A DNA stretch of 10,330 nt from DASSBG01 sp965651365 (GTDB taxonomy: Bacteria > Pseudomonadota > Gammaproteobacteria > Xanthomonadales > Rhodanobacteraceae): assembly GCA_965651365.1 (NCBI GenBank), contig CBFGSA010000104.1:1-10330 (forward strand), read 5' to 3'. Positions 1-6,055 of this stretch are shown in pieces. Made by a program: the position numbers and the translations under genes. The stretch's first letter is position 1. Every line of letters begins with the position of its first letter. Under the pieces are notes generated by a model. The model had not been told where the DNA came from, ran no database searches, and saw nothing but the letters and a program-made list of their open reading frames with translations.

Positions 1-99
1 AGCCGCACCACCGCTGAGGCCCAGGCCGACGGCCAAGGCTACGGCGAGGGCGTTGCGGCGGATGACCGCCGTGCCGTTCTTCGTAGGTTTGTTTATCAC
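1..99 (-). CDS. Exported protein, N-terminal fragment (cut by window edge)
   Basis: Only the first 33 codons are present; the gene runs off the left edge. Reading leftward from a GTG at 99-97, the peptide has a basic start (INKPTKNGTAVIRRN) followed by a hydrophobic stretch (ALAVALAVGLGLSGGAA), which is the pattern of a Sec signal peptide. The GTG start is chosen because a strong ribosome binding site, GAGGAG (111-106), lies six bases upstream and no in-frame ATG is seen in the visible part. The product should be periplasmic, outer-membrane or secreted. Such N-termini occur on TonB-dependent receptors and other surface proteins, but the mature protein is not visible and no family can be assigned. 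The signal peptide is well supported, the identity is not. Confidence 0.72.
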   Translation of the reverse strand, partial: MINKPTKNGTAVIRRNALAVALAVGLGLSGGAA

Positions 100-321
100 A
101 ATGATCTCCTCGGATCTCTTCTTAAGAAGGGCCTTCAAGCGGCCTCGGTACAACTTTGCAGCGACCTGGCACAGCCGGCCACCTGATACACAAAACGCCC
201 CGATTCGACATCGAAATCAGGTCTGTACCAGCCCCGATCGACGCTGCACGAGTCGCTCCTGCGGTTTTCTACACGCTGCCAAGCGATCATGTTCATGGCG
301 CATGAGCAGCACTGGACGCCA

Positions 322-351
322 AAAGTAACGCCGCGACTAACAATCTGTCAA
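322..351 (-). promoter_or_regulatory. Candidate sigma-70 promoter for the left-edge exported gene
   Basis: On the minus strand a perfect TTGACA (351-346) is followed after 18 bases by TACTTT (327-322), a 3-of-6 match to the -10 consensus. Transcription would begin near 315 and give a leader of about 215 bases before the GTG at 99. The -35 match is strong and the -10 is weak, so this is a candidate only. Confidence 0.35.
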
Positions 352-450
352 CACTTTCTTAGCGGATGATGGGTGTTGGAGCGGGCCGTCATTTCATGAA
401 ATTTTTACGCACTGCGTCACAAATTCATGGCACTGTCCGGAAAACCCCAT

Positions 451-476
451 GGGCAGGGAAAATTCCCCGGATGCCC
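451..476 (-). terminator. Possible weak terminator hairpin downstream of glyS
   Basis: About 97 bases past the glyS stop, the minus strand can form GGGCA / TGCCC closing an inner GGGGA / TTCCC stem, with a three-base bulge on one side. It is followed by ATGGGGTTTTCC, so there is only a short T run. This could end glyS transcription, but the stem is interrupted and the T tract is poor. No better terminator was found between 360 and 572. Confidence 0.2.
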
Positions 477-572
477 GTTGTTGCAACGCAGCATCGTGCG
501 TGCCGGAAGACGCCGGATGGCGTTTGCACCTCGGGGCTGAATCCGCGACCGGGCGTGGCGCGAAAGCATGTT

Positions 573-2726
573 TCATGCGTCGAGCAGCGCAATATCGGCA
601 ATCGCCATGAACAGGCCGTGCAGTTCTGCCAGCAAGGCCAGACGATTGCGTTGCAAGTCCGGATTGTCGGCCATGACCAGAACTTCTTCGAAGAATCGGT
701 CCACGGGCTGCTGCAGCCCGGCCAGGCTTGTCAGGGCCGCGGTGTAGTTGCCCGCTGCGCACAGCTCCCGACTAGCCCGCCCGCAGTCGGCGATGGCACG
801 GGCCAGGCAGGCTTCGGCATCACTTTCAAACAGCGCCGGATCTGCTTGGCGGCCGGCGGCAAGCGGCGTTTCCTGTTTGCGCAGAATGTTGCCAACGCGT
901 TTGTTGGCCGCGGTCAGGCTGCGGGCTTCGGGCAGGCGGGCGAACTCGGCCACGGCGCGCAGACGGCGATCGAAGTCGGGCAGTGTGGCGGGCTGTACCG
1001 CGAGCACGGCCTCGAACAGGTTGCTGCCAAAGCCCTGCTCGGCGTAGTAGCCCCGCAGGCGGTCGATAATGAAGCCGTACAGCTCGTCGGCCAGCAGCGT
1101 GCGGCGGGCGGCCGCATCCAGTGCCGGCGGCTTGCCATCCTTGCCTTTTTTGACTCCGGTAGCGAGGGCCTGGTCGGAGATCAGGTCCAGCGCCTCGACC
1201 AGCGCAGCGCGCAGGTCGATTTCGATCTTGCCTTCGATCAGGGTCCGACCGAGGCCGAGCGCGGTGCGGCGCAAGGCGAACGGATCCTTGTTGCCGGACG
1301 GCTTCATGCCGACCGCGAAGATGCCAGCCAGGGTATCGAGGCGCTCGGCCACTGCCAACACGCGCCCGAGATCACCCTCGGCGATGCGGTCGCCCGACTG
1401 GCGCGGCATGTAGAACTCGTTGAGCGCCTTGGCCACCTCGAGTGGCTCACCCTGCTCGCGGGCGTAGTAATAGCCCATCACGCCCTGCAGCTCCGGGAAT
1501 TCGCCCACCATGCGCGAAACCAGGTCGCACTTGCTCAAAGCGGCCGCATGGGTGGCCAGCCCGGCATCCACGCCAACCCGGTTGGCAATGACCCGCGCCA
1601 GCTCGGCCACGCGGGTGCATTTGTCCCAGACGCTGCCCAGCGCCTTCTGATAAGTCACCGACTTCAGCTGTTCCCGGGCGCCGGCCAGCGGGGTCTTGAG
1701 ATCTTCCTCATAGAAGAAGCGGGCATCGGCGAAGCGCGGCCGGATGACGCGTTCGTAGCCCTGACGAATCTGCGCCGGATCTTTCGAGTTGATGTTGGCG
1801 ATGCCGAAGAACCAGGGGCTGAGCGTGCCGCTGCCGCGATTGGCGGTGGCGATGAAGCGCTGGTCGACCTCCATCGTGGTCGTCAACGCAGGTTCCGGCA
1901 GTTCCAGAAATGCTTCGTCGAAGCGGCACAGGATCGGATGCGGCCATTCGGTGATGTTGACCAGTTCGTGCATCAGGTCGGCATCAAATTTTGGCGAAAG
2001 TTCAAGACCGCCTTGTTTGGCGATCGCGACGCACTGCTCACGAATAAGTGTCTCGCGCCGCTCCGAATCCACTTCCACCTGAGCAGCGCGCAATGACTCG
2101 ATCCAGTTGTCCGCATCGGCCACATGGACTGGCTGTGGATGATGGAAGCGGTGCCCGCGCGTCTGACGCCCGGCCTTCAGCCCCATGATCCCGGCGTCGA
2201 CCACCTGTTCACCGTGCAACACCACCAGCCAGTGCACCGGGCGCACGAAGCTGTAGTCGTGATCGCCCCAGCGCATTGGCCGCGGAATCGGCAGTTTGTG
2301 CACAGCAGCTTCGATGATGCCCGGAAGCAATTCGGCCAGCGATTTGCCAGCTTGCGTCGCACGGTAGACAAACCATTCGCCTTTGTCCGTCCTGTCCCGT
2401 CCAAGCGCCTCCGGCGCCACCCCGCACGAAGACGCGAAACCGGTCAGCGCACGGGTCGGCTTGCCTGACTCGTCCAGACCCGCATCGACCGAAGGGCCGC
2501 GGCGCTCGATCTGCTGATCGGGCTGCTCGCTGGCCACGGCAGGCACCCACGCGGCAAGGCGTCGCGGCGTGGAGAATCTGCGCGCCGCGGCGGTGTCGGC
2601 GGCAACGCCGGCATCGGCAAGCCCCTGGCAAATGCCTTCGGCAAATGCGGCCGACAACGGGTCCAGCGCCTTGGGCGGCAGTTCCTCGCAGCCGAGTTCG
2701 ATCAGCAGGGATTTGCGTGCGCTCAT
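573..2726 (-). CDS. glyS: Glycyl-tRNA synthetase, beta subunit
   Basis: 717 aa; the beta chain of the bacterial alpha2beta2 GlyRS, which charges tRNA-Gly in the cytoplasm. The beta chain mainly recognises and binds the tRNA, while GlyQ carries the adenylation site. Family landmarks are the N-terminus LLIELGCEELPPKAL (residues 7-21), the HD-like block ending FPELQGVMGYYYAREQGEP (410-428), KPSGNKDPFALRRTALGLG (475-493) and the C-terminal anticodon-binding region ending in MADNPDLQRNRLALLAELH (685-703). Length is slightly above the E. coli protein (689 aa). The start at 2726 is preferred over an upstream ATG (2798) because it begins with the conserved N-terminus and has AGGAG about nine bases upstream; the extra 24 residues would be translated repeat DNA. 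It lies downstream of glyQ on the same strand, but with an unusual 412-base gap filled with repeats. No promoter is obvious in the gap, so cotranscription with glyQ is the simplest reading. Confidence 0.97.
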   Translation of the reverse strand: MSARKSLLIELGCEELPPKALDPLSAAFAEGICQGLADAGVAADTAAARRFSTPRRLAAWVPAVASEQPDQQIERRGPSVDAGLDESGKPTRALTGFASSCGVAPEALGRDRTDKGEWFVYRATQAGKSLAELLPGIIEAAVHKLPIPRPMRWGDHDYSFVRPVHWLVVLHGEQVVDAGIMGLKAGRQTRGHRFHHPQPVHVADADNWIESLRAAQVEVDSERRETLIREQCVAIAKQGGLELSPKFDADLMHELVNITEWPHPILCRFDEAFLELPEPALTTTMEVDQRFIATANRGSGTLSPWFFGIANINSKDPAQIRQGYERVIRPRFADARFFYEEDLKTPLAGAREQLKSVTYQKALGSVWDKCTRVAELARVIANRVGVDAGLATHAAALSKCDLVSRMVGEFPELQGVMGYYYAREQGEPLEVAKALNEFYMPRQSGDRIAEGDLGRVLAVAERLDTLAGIFAVGMKPSGNKDPFALRRTALGLGRTLIEGKIEIDLRAALVEALDLISDQALATGVKKGKDGKPPALDAAARRTLLADELYGFIIDRLRGYYAEQGFGSNLFEAVLAVQPATLPDFDRRLRAVAEFARLPEARSLTAANKRVGNILRKQETPLAAGRQADPALFESDAEACLARAIADCGRASRELCAAGNYTAALTSLAGLQQPVDRFFEEVLVMADNPDLQRNRLALLAELHGLFMAIADIALLDA

Positions 2727-2755
2727 CGCAGGCACTCCTGCTCCGCCACGCCCGT

Positions 2756-2837
2756 CGTCATTCCGGGGCCACGCACACGCGACGCGGGGAGCGGGCATGG
2801 ATGCCCGCGTCTTGAGGAGCGGGGAAACCCGGGATCC
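2756..2837 (+). repeat. Composite palindromic repeat, direct copy with internal insertion
   Basis: It begins CGTCATTCCGGGGCCACGC and ends AAACCCGGGATCC, the same ends as the element at 2846-2890. The middle is replaced by other sequence that includes a perfect 8-base inverted repeat GCGGGCAT-GG-ATGCCCGC (2791-2808). A competing pairing GACGCGGG (2781-2788) with CCCGCGTC (2804-2811) is also possible. The outer arms ATTCCGGG and CCCGGGAT can pair, with one G-U. It reads as a copy of the neighbouring element that acquired a second palindrome. Confidence 0.6.
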
Positions 2838-2845
2838 TTCCTCAC

Positions 2846-2890
2846 CGTCATCCTGGGGCCACGCGCAGCGTGGAACCCGGGATCCATTTT
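2846..2890 (+). repeat. 45-base hairpin repeat element, copy A
   Basis: It starts CGTCATCCTGGGG and ends CCCGGGATCCATTTT. It folds on itself: ATCCTGGG (2850-2857) pairs with CCCGGGAT (2876-2883) with one G-U. A small G/AA internal loop follows, then CCACGC (2859-2864) pairs with GCGTGG (2868-2873) around a GCA loop. It is matched by an inverted copy at 2938-2982. The layout resembles short dispersed intergenic palindromes of proteobacteria, but I cannot name the family. Confidence 0.8.
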
Positions 2891-2937
2891 GATGCTTGAA
2901 CCCGCCGCAAGACTTTTCCGGTCATTTGGAAACGCCA

Positions 2938-2982
2938 AAAATGGATCCCGGGTTCCGGCCTGCGGCCGGCCCCAGGATGACG
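2938..2982 (-). repeat. 45-base hairpin repeat element, copy B (inverted)
   Basis: Reverse complement of the element at 2846-2890, identical at 39 of 45 positions. All six differences lie in the hairpin tip, which here is CCGGCC / GGCCGG (2955-2960 with 2964-2969) around a TGC loop. The changes are paired, so three base pairs are swapped and pairing is kept. The two copies can also pair with each other across a 47-base spacer (2891-2937) to make one long stem. Confidence 0.8.
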
Positions 2983-3078
2983 GGGTTGAGGTGTCCTGCA
3001 TTCCTGCAATTGCCCGGCCCCCGAATGACCGGGATGAGGTGTACCCCATCCCAGCCATGGGCCGCCCCCGAGATAACG
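2968..3078 (+). repeat. Degenerate repeat with 48-base period
   Basis: The motif GGCCCCAGGATGACGGG recurs as GGCCCCCGAATGACCGGG and then GGCCGCCCCCGAGATAACGG. The ATGAC / ATGAC / ATAAC cores start at 2977, 3025 and 3073, exactly 48 bases apart. The first two units also share the following GATGAGGTGT-like segment (GTTGAGGTGT at 2984-2993, GATGAGGTGT at 3032-3041). The second unit contains its own hairpin, GGGATG...CATCCC (3031-3052). The first unit overlaps the end of the 45-base inverted element, so the families are related or nested. Confidence 0.6.
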
Positions 3079-3138
3079 GAACATGGAAACAGAGAGGACG
3101 GATCGTCAACAGGATTGGGCCAGCGGCGTTTGACGGAC

Positions 3139-4053
3139 TCATGCCGGCACCCCACTTCCGGCTTCGTGGCGCAAGCCCGGAAAACCGAGCTTCTCGCGCT
3201 GCGTCACATAGGCCTCGGCGACGCTGCGCGACAGTGCGCGTACGCGCAGGATGTAACGCTGGCGCTCGGTGACGCCGATGGCACGGCGCGCATCCAGCAA
3301 ATTGAACGTATGGCTGGCCTTCATGACCTGCTCGTAGGCTGGCAGTGGCAGACCCACGGCGACCAGATTTTCGGCTTCCGCCTCGCAGGTATCGAACCAG
3401 GCAAAGAGCTTTTCGACATTGGCATGCTCGAAGTTGTAGGTCGACTGCTCGACTTCGTTCTGGTGAAACACGTCGCCATAGCTGACCGTGCCGTGCGGCG
3501 CCTCGGCCCAGACCAGGTCGTAGACGCTGTCGACGTTTTGCAGGTACATGGCCAGACGCTCCAGGCCGTAGGTGATTTCACCCGTCACCGGCCGGCACTC
3601 AAGACCACCGGCCTGCTGAAAATAGGTGAACTGGGTGATTTCCATGCCATTGAGCCACACTTCCCAGCCCAGGCCCCAGGCACCCAGGGTTGGCGACTCC
3701 CAGTTGTCCTCGACCAGGCGCAGGTCGTGCACCAGCGGGTCGATGCCCAGGGCTTCGAGCGAGGCGAAGTAAAGATCCACGATGTTGTCGGGGTTGGGCT
3801 TCATCACCACCTGGTACTGGTAGTAATGCTGCAGGCGGTTCGGGTTGTCGCCATAGCGGCCGTCGGTGGGCCGGCGGCTGGGCTGCACATAGGCCGCGGC
3901 CCAGGGTTCTGGCCCCAGCGAGCGCAGAAAAGTGGCCGGATGGAAGGTGCCGGCGCCGACCTCGGTGTCCAGCGGCTGCAGCAGCACGCAGCCCTGCCCG
4001 CCCCAATATTCGTTCAGGGTCTGGATGATCTGCTGGAATGTGGGCACTGCCAT
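3139..4053 (-). CDS. glyQ: Glycyl-tRNA synthetase, alpha subunit
   Basis: 304 aa, matching the E. coli length of 303. This is the class II catalytic chain of alpha2beta2 GlyRS, forming glycyl-adenylate and charging tRNA-Gly with GlyS. Hallmarks are TFQQIIQTLNEYWGGQGC (residues 5-22), PLDTEVGAGTFHPATFLRSL (27-46), motif 2 with YVQPSRRPTDGRYGDNPNR (55-73), LVEDNWESPTLGAWGLGWEV (113-132) and motif 3 ITYGLERLAMYLQ (160-172). The start at 4053 is chosen over an ATG seven codons upstream because MAVPTFQ matches the family start and the candidate -10 box leaves a sensible leader of about 23 bases. No good Shine-Dalgarno sequence is visible. It is divergent from the GspE-like gene and is the first gene of the glyQ-glyS pair. 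Confidence 0.97.
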   Translation of the reverse strand: MAVPTFQQIIQTLNEYWGGQGCVLLQPLDTEVGAGTFHPATFLRSLGPEPWAAAYVQPSRRPTDGRYGDNPNRLQHYYQYQVVMKPNPDNIVDLYFASLEALGIDPLVHDLRLVEDNWESPTLGAWGLGWEVWLNGMEITQFTYFQQAGGLECRPVTGEITYGLERLAMYLQNVDSVYDLVWAEAPHGTVSYGDVFHQNEVEQSTYNFEHANVEKLFAWFDTCEAEAENLVAVGLPLPAYEQVMKASHTFNLLDARRAIGVTERQRYILRVRALSRSVAEAYVTQREKLGFPGLRHEAGSGVPA

Positions 4054-4082
4054 GTGTGCGCGACCGGAAAACAAAGCGCGTT

Positions 4083-4088
4083 AGTATA
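4083..4088 (-). promoter_or_regulatory. Candidate -10 box for glyQ
   Basis: TATACT on the minus strand (5 of 6 to TATAAT) lies 29 bases upstream of the glyQ ATG. No good -35 hexamer is seen 16-18 bases further up. The -35 position falls at the edge of the REP-like palindrome (4110-4133). Confidence 0.4.
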
Positions 4089-4109
4089 GCCGCACTAGGC
4101 ACCATAACC

Positions 4110-4133
4110 GTAGGAGCGGCCCATGGCCGCGAT
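4110..4133 (+). repeat. REP-like palindrome (GTAGGAG head plus GCGGCC-CAT-GGCCGC)
   Basis: A GTAGGAG head followed by a perfect 6-base palindromic stem (GCGGCC 4116-4121, GGCCGC 4125-4130) and GAT. This layout, GTAGGAGCGGC...GCCGCGA, is the form of REP sequences scattered between genes in Pseudomonas and Xanthomonadales, which are mobilised by RAYT transposases. It lies in the divergent region between glyQ and the GspE-like gene, 56 bases before the latter's start. No RAYT gene is in the window. Confidence 0.7.
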
Positions 4134-4189
4134 TTGGCAAACGCGCCTCCGCTGCGGCTCGGAAGCCGTCACTCATCACCGGAATCTCA

Positions 4190-5995
4190 ATGGCCACAGC
4201 CCAATCCGCAACAAACACCCTGGGCCGCCGTGGCCGGCTGGAACTGGAAGAGGTTCTGGCGGCGCTGGTGGTGGATGGCTACGTGCAGGCAGATGCGGCA
4301 AGACAGGTGCGCATGGGTGCGCGGGCCGGGCGCAAGGCGCTGGAGCTGCATCCTCTGGTGGTGGTGGCCGACGCCAAGCTGGACAACCAGCACGACCCCG
4401 GCCGCCCGCTGAGCCTGGAAGTGCTGACCGAATGGCTGGCCGGAAAGGCCGGACTGCCCTACCTGAAGATCGACCCGATGAAGGTCGACGCCGCGGCCGT
4501 GACCCAGGTGGTCAGCCACGCCTACGCGCAAAGCCACCGCATCCTGCCAGTGGTGGTGGACGCGAACGGTGCCACCTTCGCCACCTGCGAGCCATTCGAT
4601 CGTGCCTGGGCGGGCGACTTGTCGCAGATGCTGCGGCGCGAGATTCGCTGCGTGGTTTCCAGCCCGCTGGACATCAACCGCTACCTGGTCGAGTTCTATG
4701 GCGTGCAGCGCTCGATCCGCATGGCCCAGGACATCAAGCAGGAGGGCTACGACCCAAGCAAGATTCTCAATTTCGAACAACTGCTGGAGCTGGGCAAGGA
4801 CGGCGAAATCGGCGCCGACGACCGGCATGTCGTGCATATCGTCGACTGGCTGCTGCAGTATGCCTTCGAGCAGCGCGCCTCGGACATCCACCTGGAGCCG
4901 CGCCGCGACATGGGCAGGATGCGCTTTCGCATTGACGGCGTGATGCACAAGGTGTTCGAGCTGCCACCGCCGGTGATGACGGCGGTGACCTCGCGCATCA
5001 AGATTCTGTCGCGTCTGGACGTGGCCGAGAAGCGCCGACCCCAGGACGGGCGCATCAAGACCCGCTCGGCCGGCGGGCGCGAGGTGGAACTGCGCATTTC
5101 CACCATGCCGACCGCCTTTGGCGAAAAAGTCGTCATGCGCATCTTTGACCCGGACGTGGTGGTCAAGGACTTCGCCCAGCTCGGCTTCAGTCAGGACGAA
5201 GCCGAGATCTGGCGCCACATGGTCGAGCGGCCCAACGGCATCGTGCTGGTCACCGGCCCGACCGGCTCCGGCAAGACCACCACCTTGTATTCGACGCTCA
5301 AGCACCTGGCACGGCCGGAAATAAATGTATGCACGGTCGAGGATCCGATCGAGATGGTCTCGTCCGAGCTCAACCAGCTGCAGGTGCAGCCGGCGATCGA
5401 TCTCACCTTCGCCTCCGGCGTGCGCACCCTGCTGCGTCAGGATCCCGACATCATCATGGTTGGCGAGATCCGCGACCTGGAGACGGCACAGATGGCGGTG
5501 CAGGCTTCGCTGACCGGCCATCTGGTGCTTTCAACACTGCATACCAACGACGCGCCCAGCGCCCTGACCCGATTGCTGGATCTTGGTGTGCCACACTACC
5601 TGATCCAGTCCACCCTGTCCGGCGTGGTGGCTCAGCGCCTGGTTCGGACCCTGTGCCCGCATTGCAAGAATGCGGCGCACCAGGCAGGCGATGCCTGGCA
5701 AGTCCTGACCCACGGTTGGGACATACCCGTGCCCGAACCGGCGTTTGCTCCGACCGGCTGCCTGGAATGCCGTCAGACCGGTTTCCACGGCCGCACCGGC
5801 GTGTACGAGATGCTGCCGGTCAGCCGCCGCATTCGCAGCCTGATCGGCGCCGAACTTGATCTGTCGGAACTGAAGCAGGCGGCGCTGGACGAGGGCATGC
5901 GTCCCTTGCGCATATCGGCCGCTGACCACGTGGCGCGTGGCATCACGACCGTCGACGAAGTGTTGACGGTACTGCCGCCAGCCGACGACACCTGA
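4190..5995 (+). CDS. GspE/PilB-family secretion or pilus assembly ATPase
   Basis: 601 aa cytoplasmic motor ATPase of the type II secretion / type IV pilus family, which forms hexamers on the inner face of the membrane and drives pilin polymerisation. Visible parts are an N-terminal MshEN/GspE-N-like region (about 60-180), the Asp box RASDIHLEP (229-237), Walker A GPTGSGKTT (356-364), Walker B DPDIIMVGEIRD (418-429), the His box GHLVLSTLHTND (443-454) and a tetracysteine zinc site CPHC (489-492) plus CLEC (524-527). All key residues are intact. The zinc site and full N-domain point to an extension-type ATPase (GspE or PilB) rather than PilT. The start at 4190 is the first ATG of the frame and has only a weak GGAA upstream. 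No GspF/PilC or pilin genes adjoin it, so gspE versus pilB/mshE cannot be settled; gspA and gspB nearby on the other strand favour a type II role. A long open frame antisense to it is a GC-rich shadow. Confidence 0.93.
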   Translation: MATAQSATNTLGRRGRLELEEVLAALVVDGYVQADAARQVRMGARAGRKALELHPLVVVADAKLDNQHDPGRPLSLEVLTEWLAGKAGLPYLKIDPMKVDAAAVTQVVSHAYAQSHRILPVVVDANGATFATCEPFDRAWAGDLSQMLRREIRCVVSSPLDINRYLVEFYGVQRSIRMAQDIKQEGYDPSKILNFEQLLELGKDGEIGADDRHVVHIVDWLLQYAFEQRASDIHLEPRRDMGRMRFRIDGVMHKVFELPPPVMTAVTSRIKILSRLDVAEKRRPQDGRIKTRSAGGREVELRISTMPTAFGEKVVMRIFDPDVVVKDFAQLGFSQDEAEIWRHMVERPNGIVLVTGPTGSGKTTTLYSTLKHLARPEINVCTVEDPIEMVSSELNQLQVQPAIDLTFASGVRTLLRQDPDIIMVGEIRDLETAQMAVQASLTGHLVLSTLHTNDAPSALTRLLDLGVPHYLIQSTLSGVVAQRLVRTLCPHCKNAAHQAGDAWQVLTHGWDIPVPEPAFAPTGCLECRQTGFHGRTGVYEMLPVSRRIRSLIGAELDLSELKQAALDEGMRPLRISAADHVARGITTVDEVLTVLPPADDT

Positions 5996-6055
5996 GCACT
6001 TGTTGTCGGGTCCCGGCACCGCTACCCTCAGCAAACCACCACCGGGAGATTCGAG

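Larger units (their letters stand above)
100..572. other. Intergenic region between glyS and the left-edge exported gene
   Basis: About 470 bases with no convincing gene. It holds a ribosome binding site (106-111) and a candidate promoter (322-351) for the left-edge gene. It also has a 12-base perfect palindrome CTTCTTAAGAAG (118-129) just upstream of that binding site, an AT-rich palindrome ATTTCATGAAAT (390-401), and two small hairpins downstream of glyS (451-476 and 510-523). The short open frames across it have no credible start context or composition. Confidence 0.6.
2727..3138. other. Repeat-filled spacer between glyQ and glyS
   Basis: 412 bases between the glyQ stop and the glyS start, where many bacteria have only a few bases. 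It contains a composite palindromic element (2756-2837), an inverted pair of 45-base hairpin elements (2846-2890 and 2938-2982) and a set with 48-base periodicity (2968-3078). Open frames cross it on both strands, but they simply translate the repeats and have no family resemblance or ribosome binding sites. I see no promoter or gene here. Confidence 0.75.

Noticed and set aside
53..328. 91-codon open frame on the plus strand
   Set aside because: It overlaps the signal-peptide gene in antisense, lacks a good ribosome binding site and looks random after residue 30.
390..405. ATTTCATGAAAT palindrome followed by T residues, as a possible plus-strand terminator
   Set aside because: The stem is short and AT-only, and no plus-strand gene upstream needs a terminator.
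366..2096. 576-codon open frame on the plus strand
   Set aside because: It lies almost wholly antisense to glyS, whose protein matches its family end to end. The translation is low-complexity and family-less, the usual shadow of a GC-rich gene.
2723..3155. Small open frames in the glyQ-glyS spacer, on both strands
   Set aside because: They translate palindromic repeats, giving phrases repeated between frames, and have no start context. They are not credible proteins.
2896..4089. 397-codon open frame on the plus strand
   Set aside because: It is antisense to glyQ and starts inside repeat DNA; glyQ is certain.
4187..5521. 444-codon open frame on the minus strand
   Set aside because: It is antisense to the GspE-like gene, is rich in His, Gln, Val and Leu, and has no recognisable domain. 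It is a codon-bias shadow.
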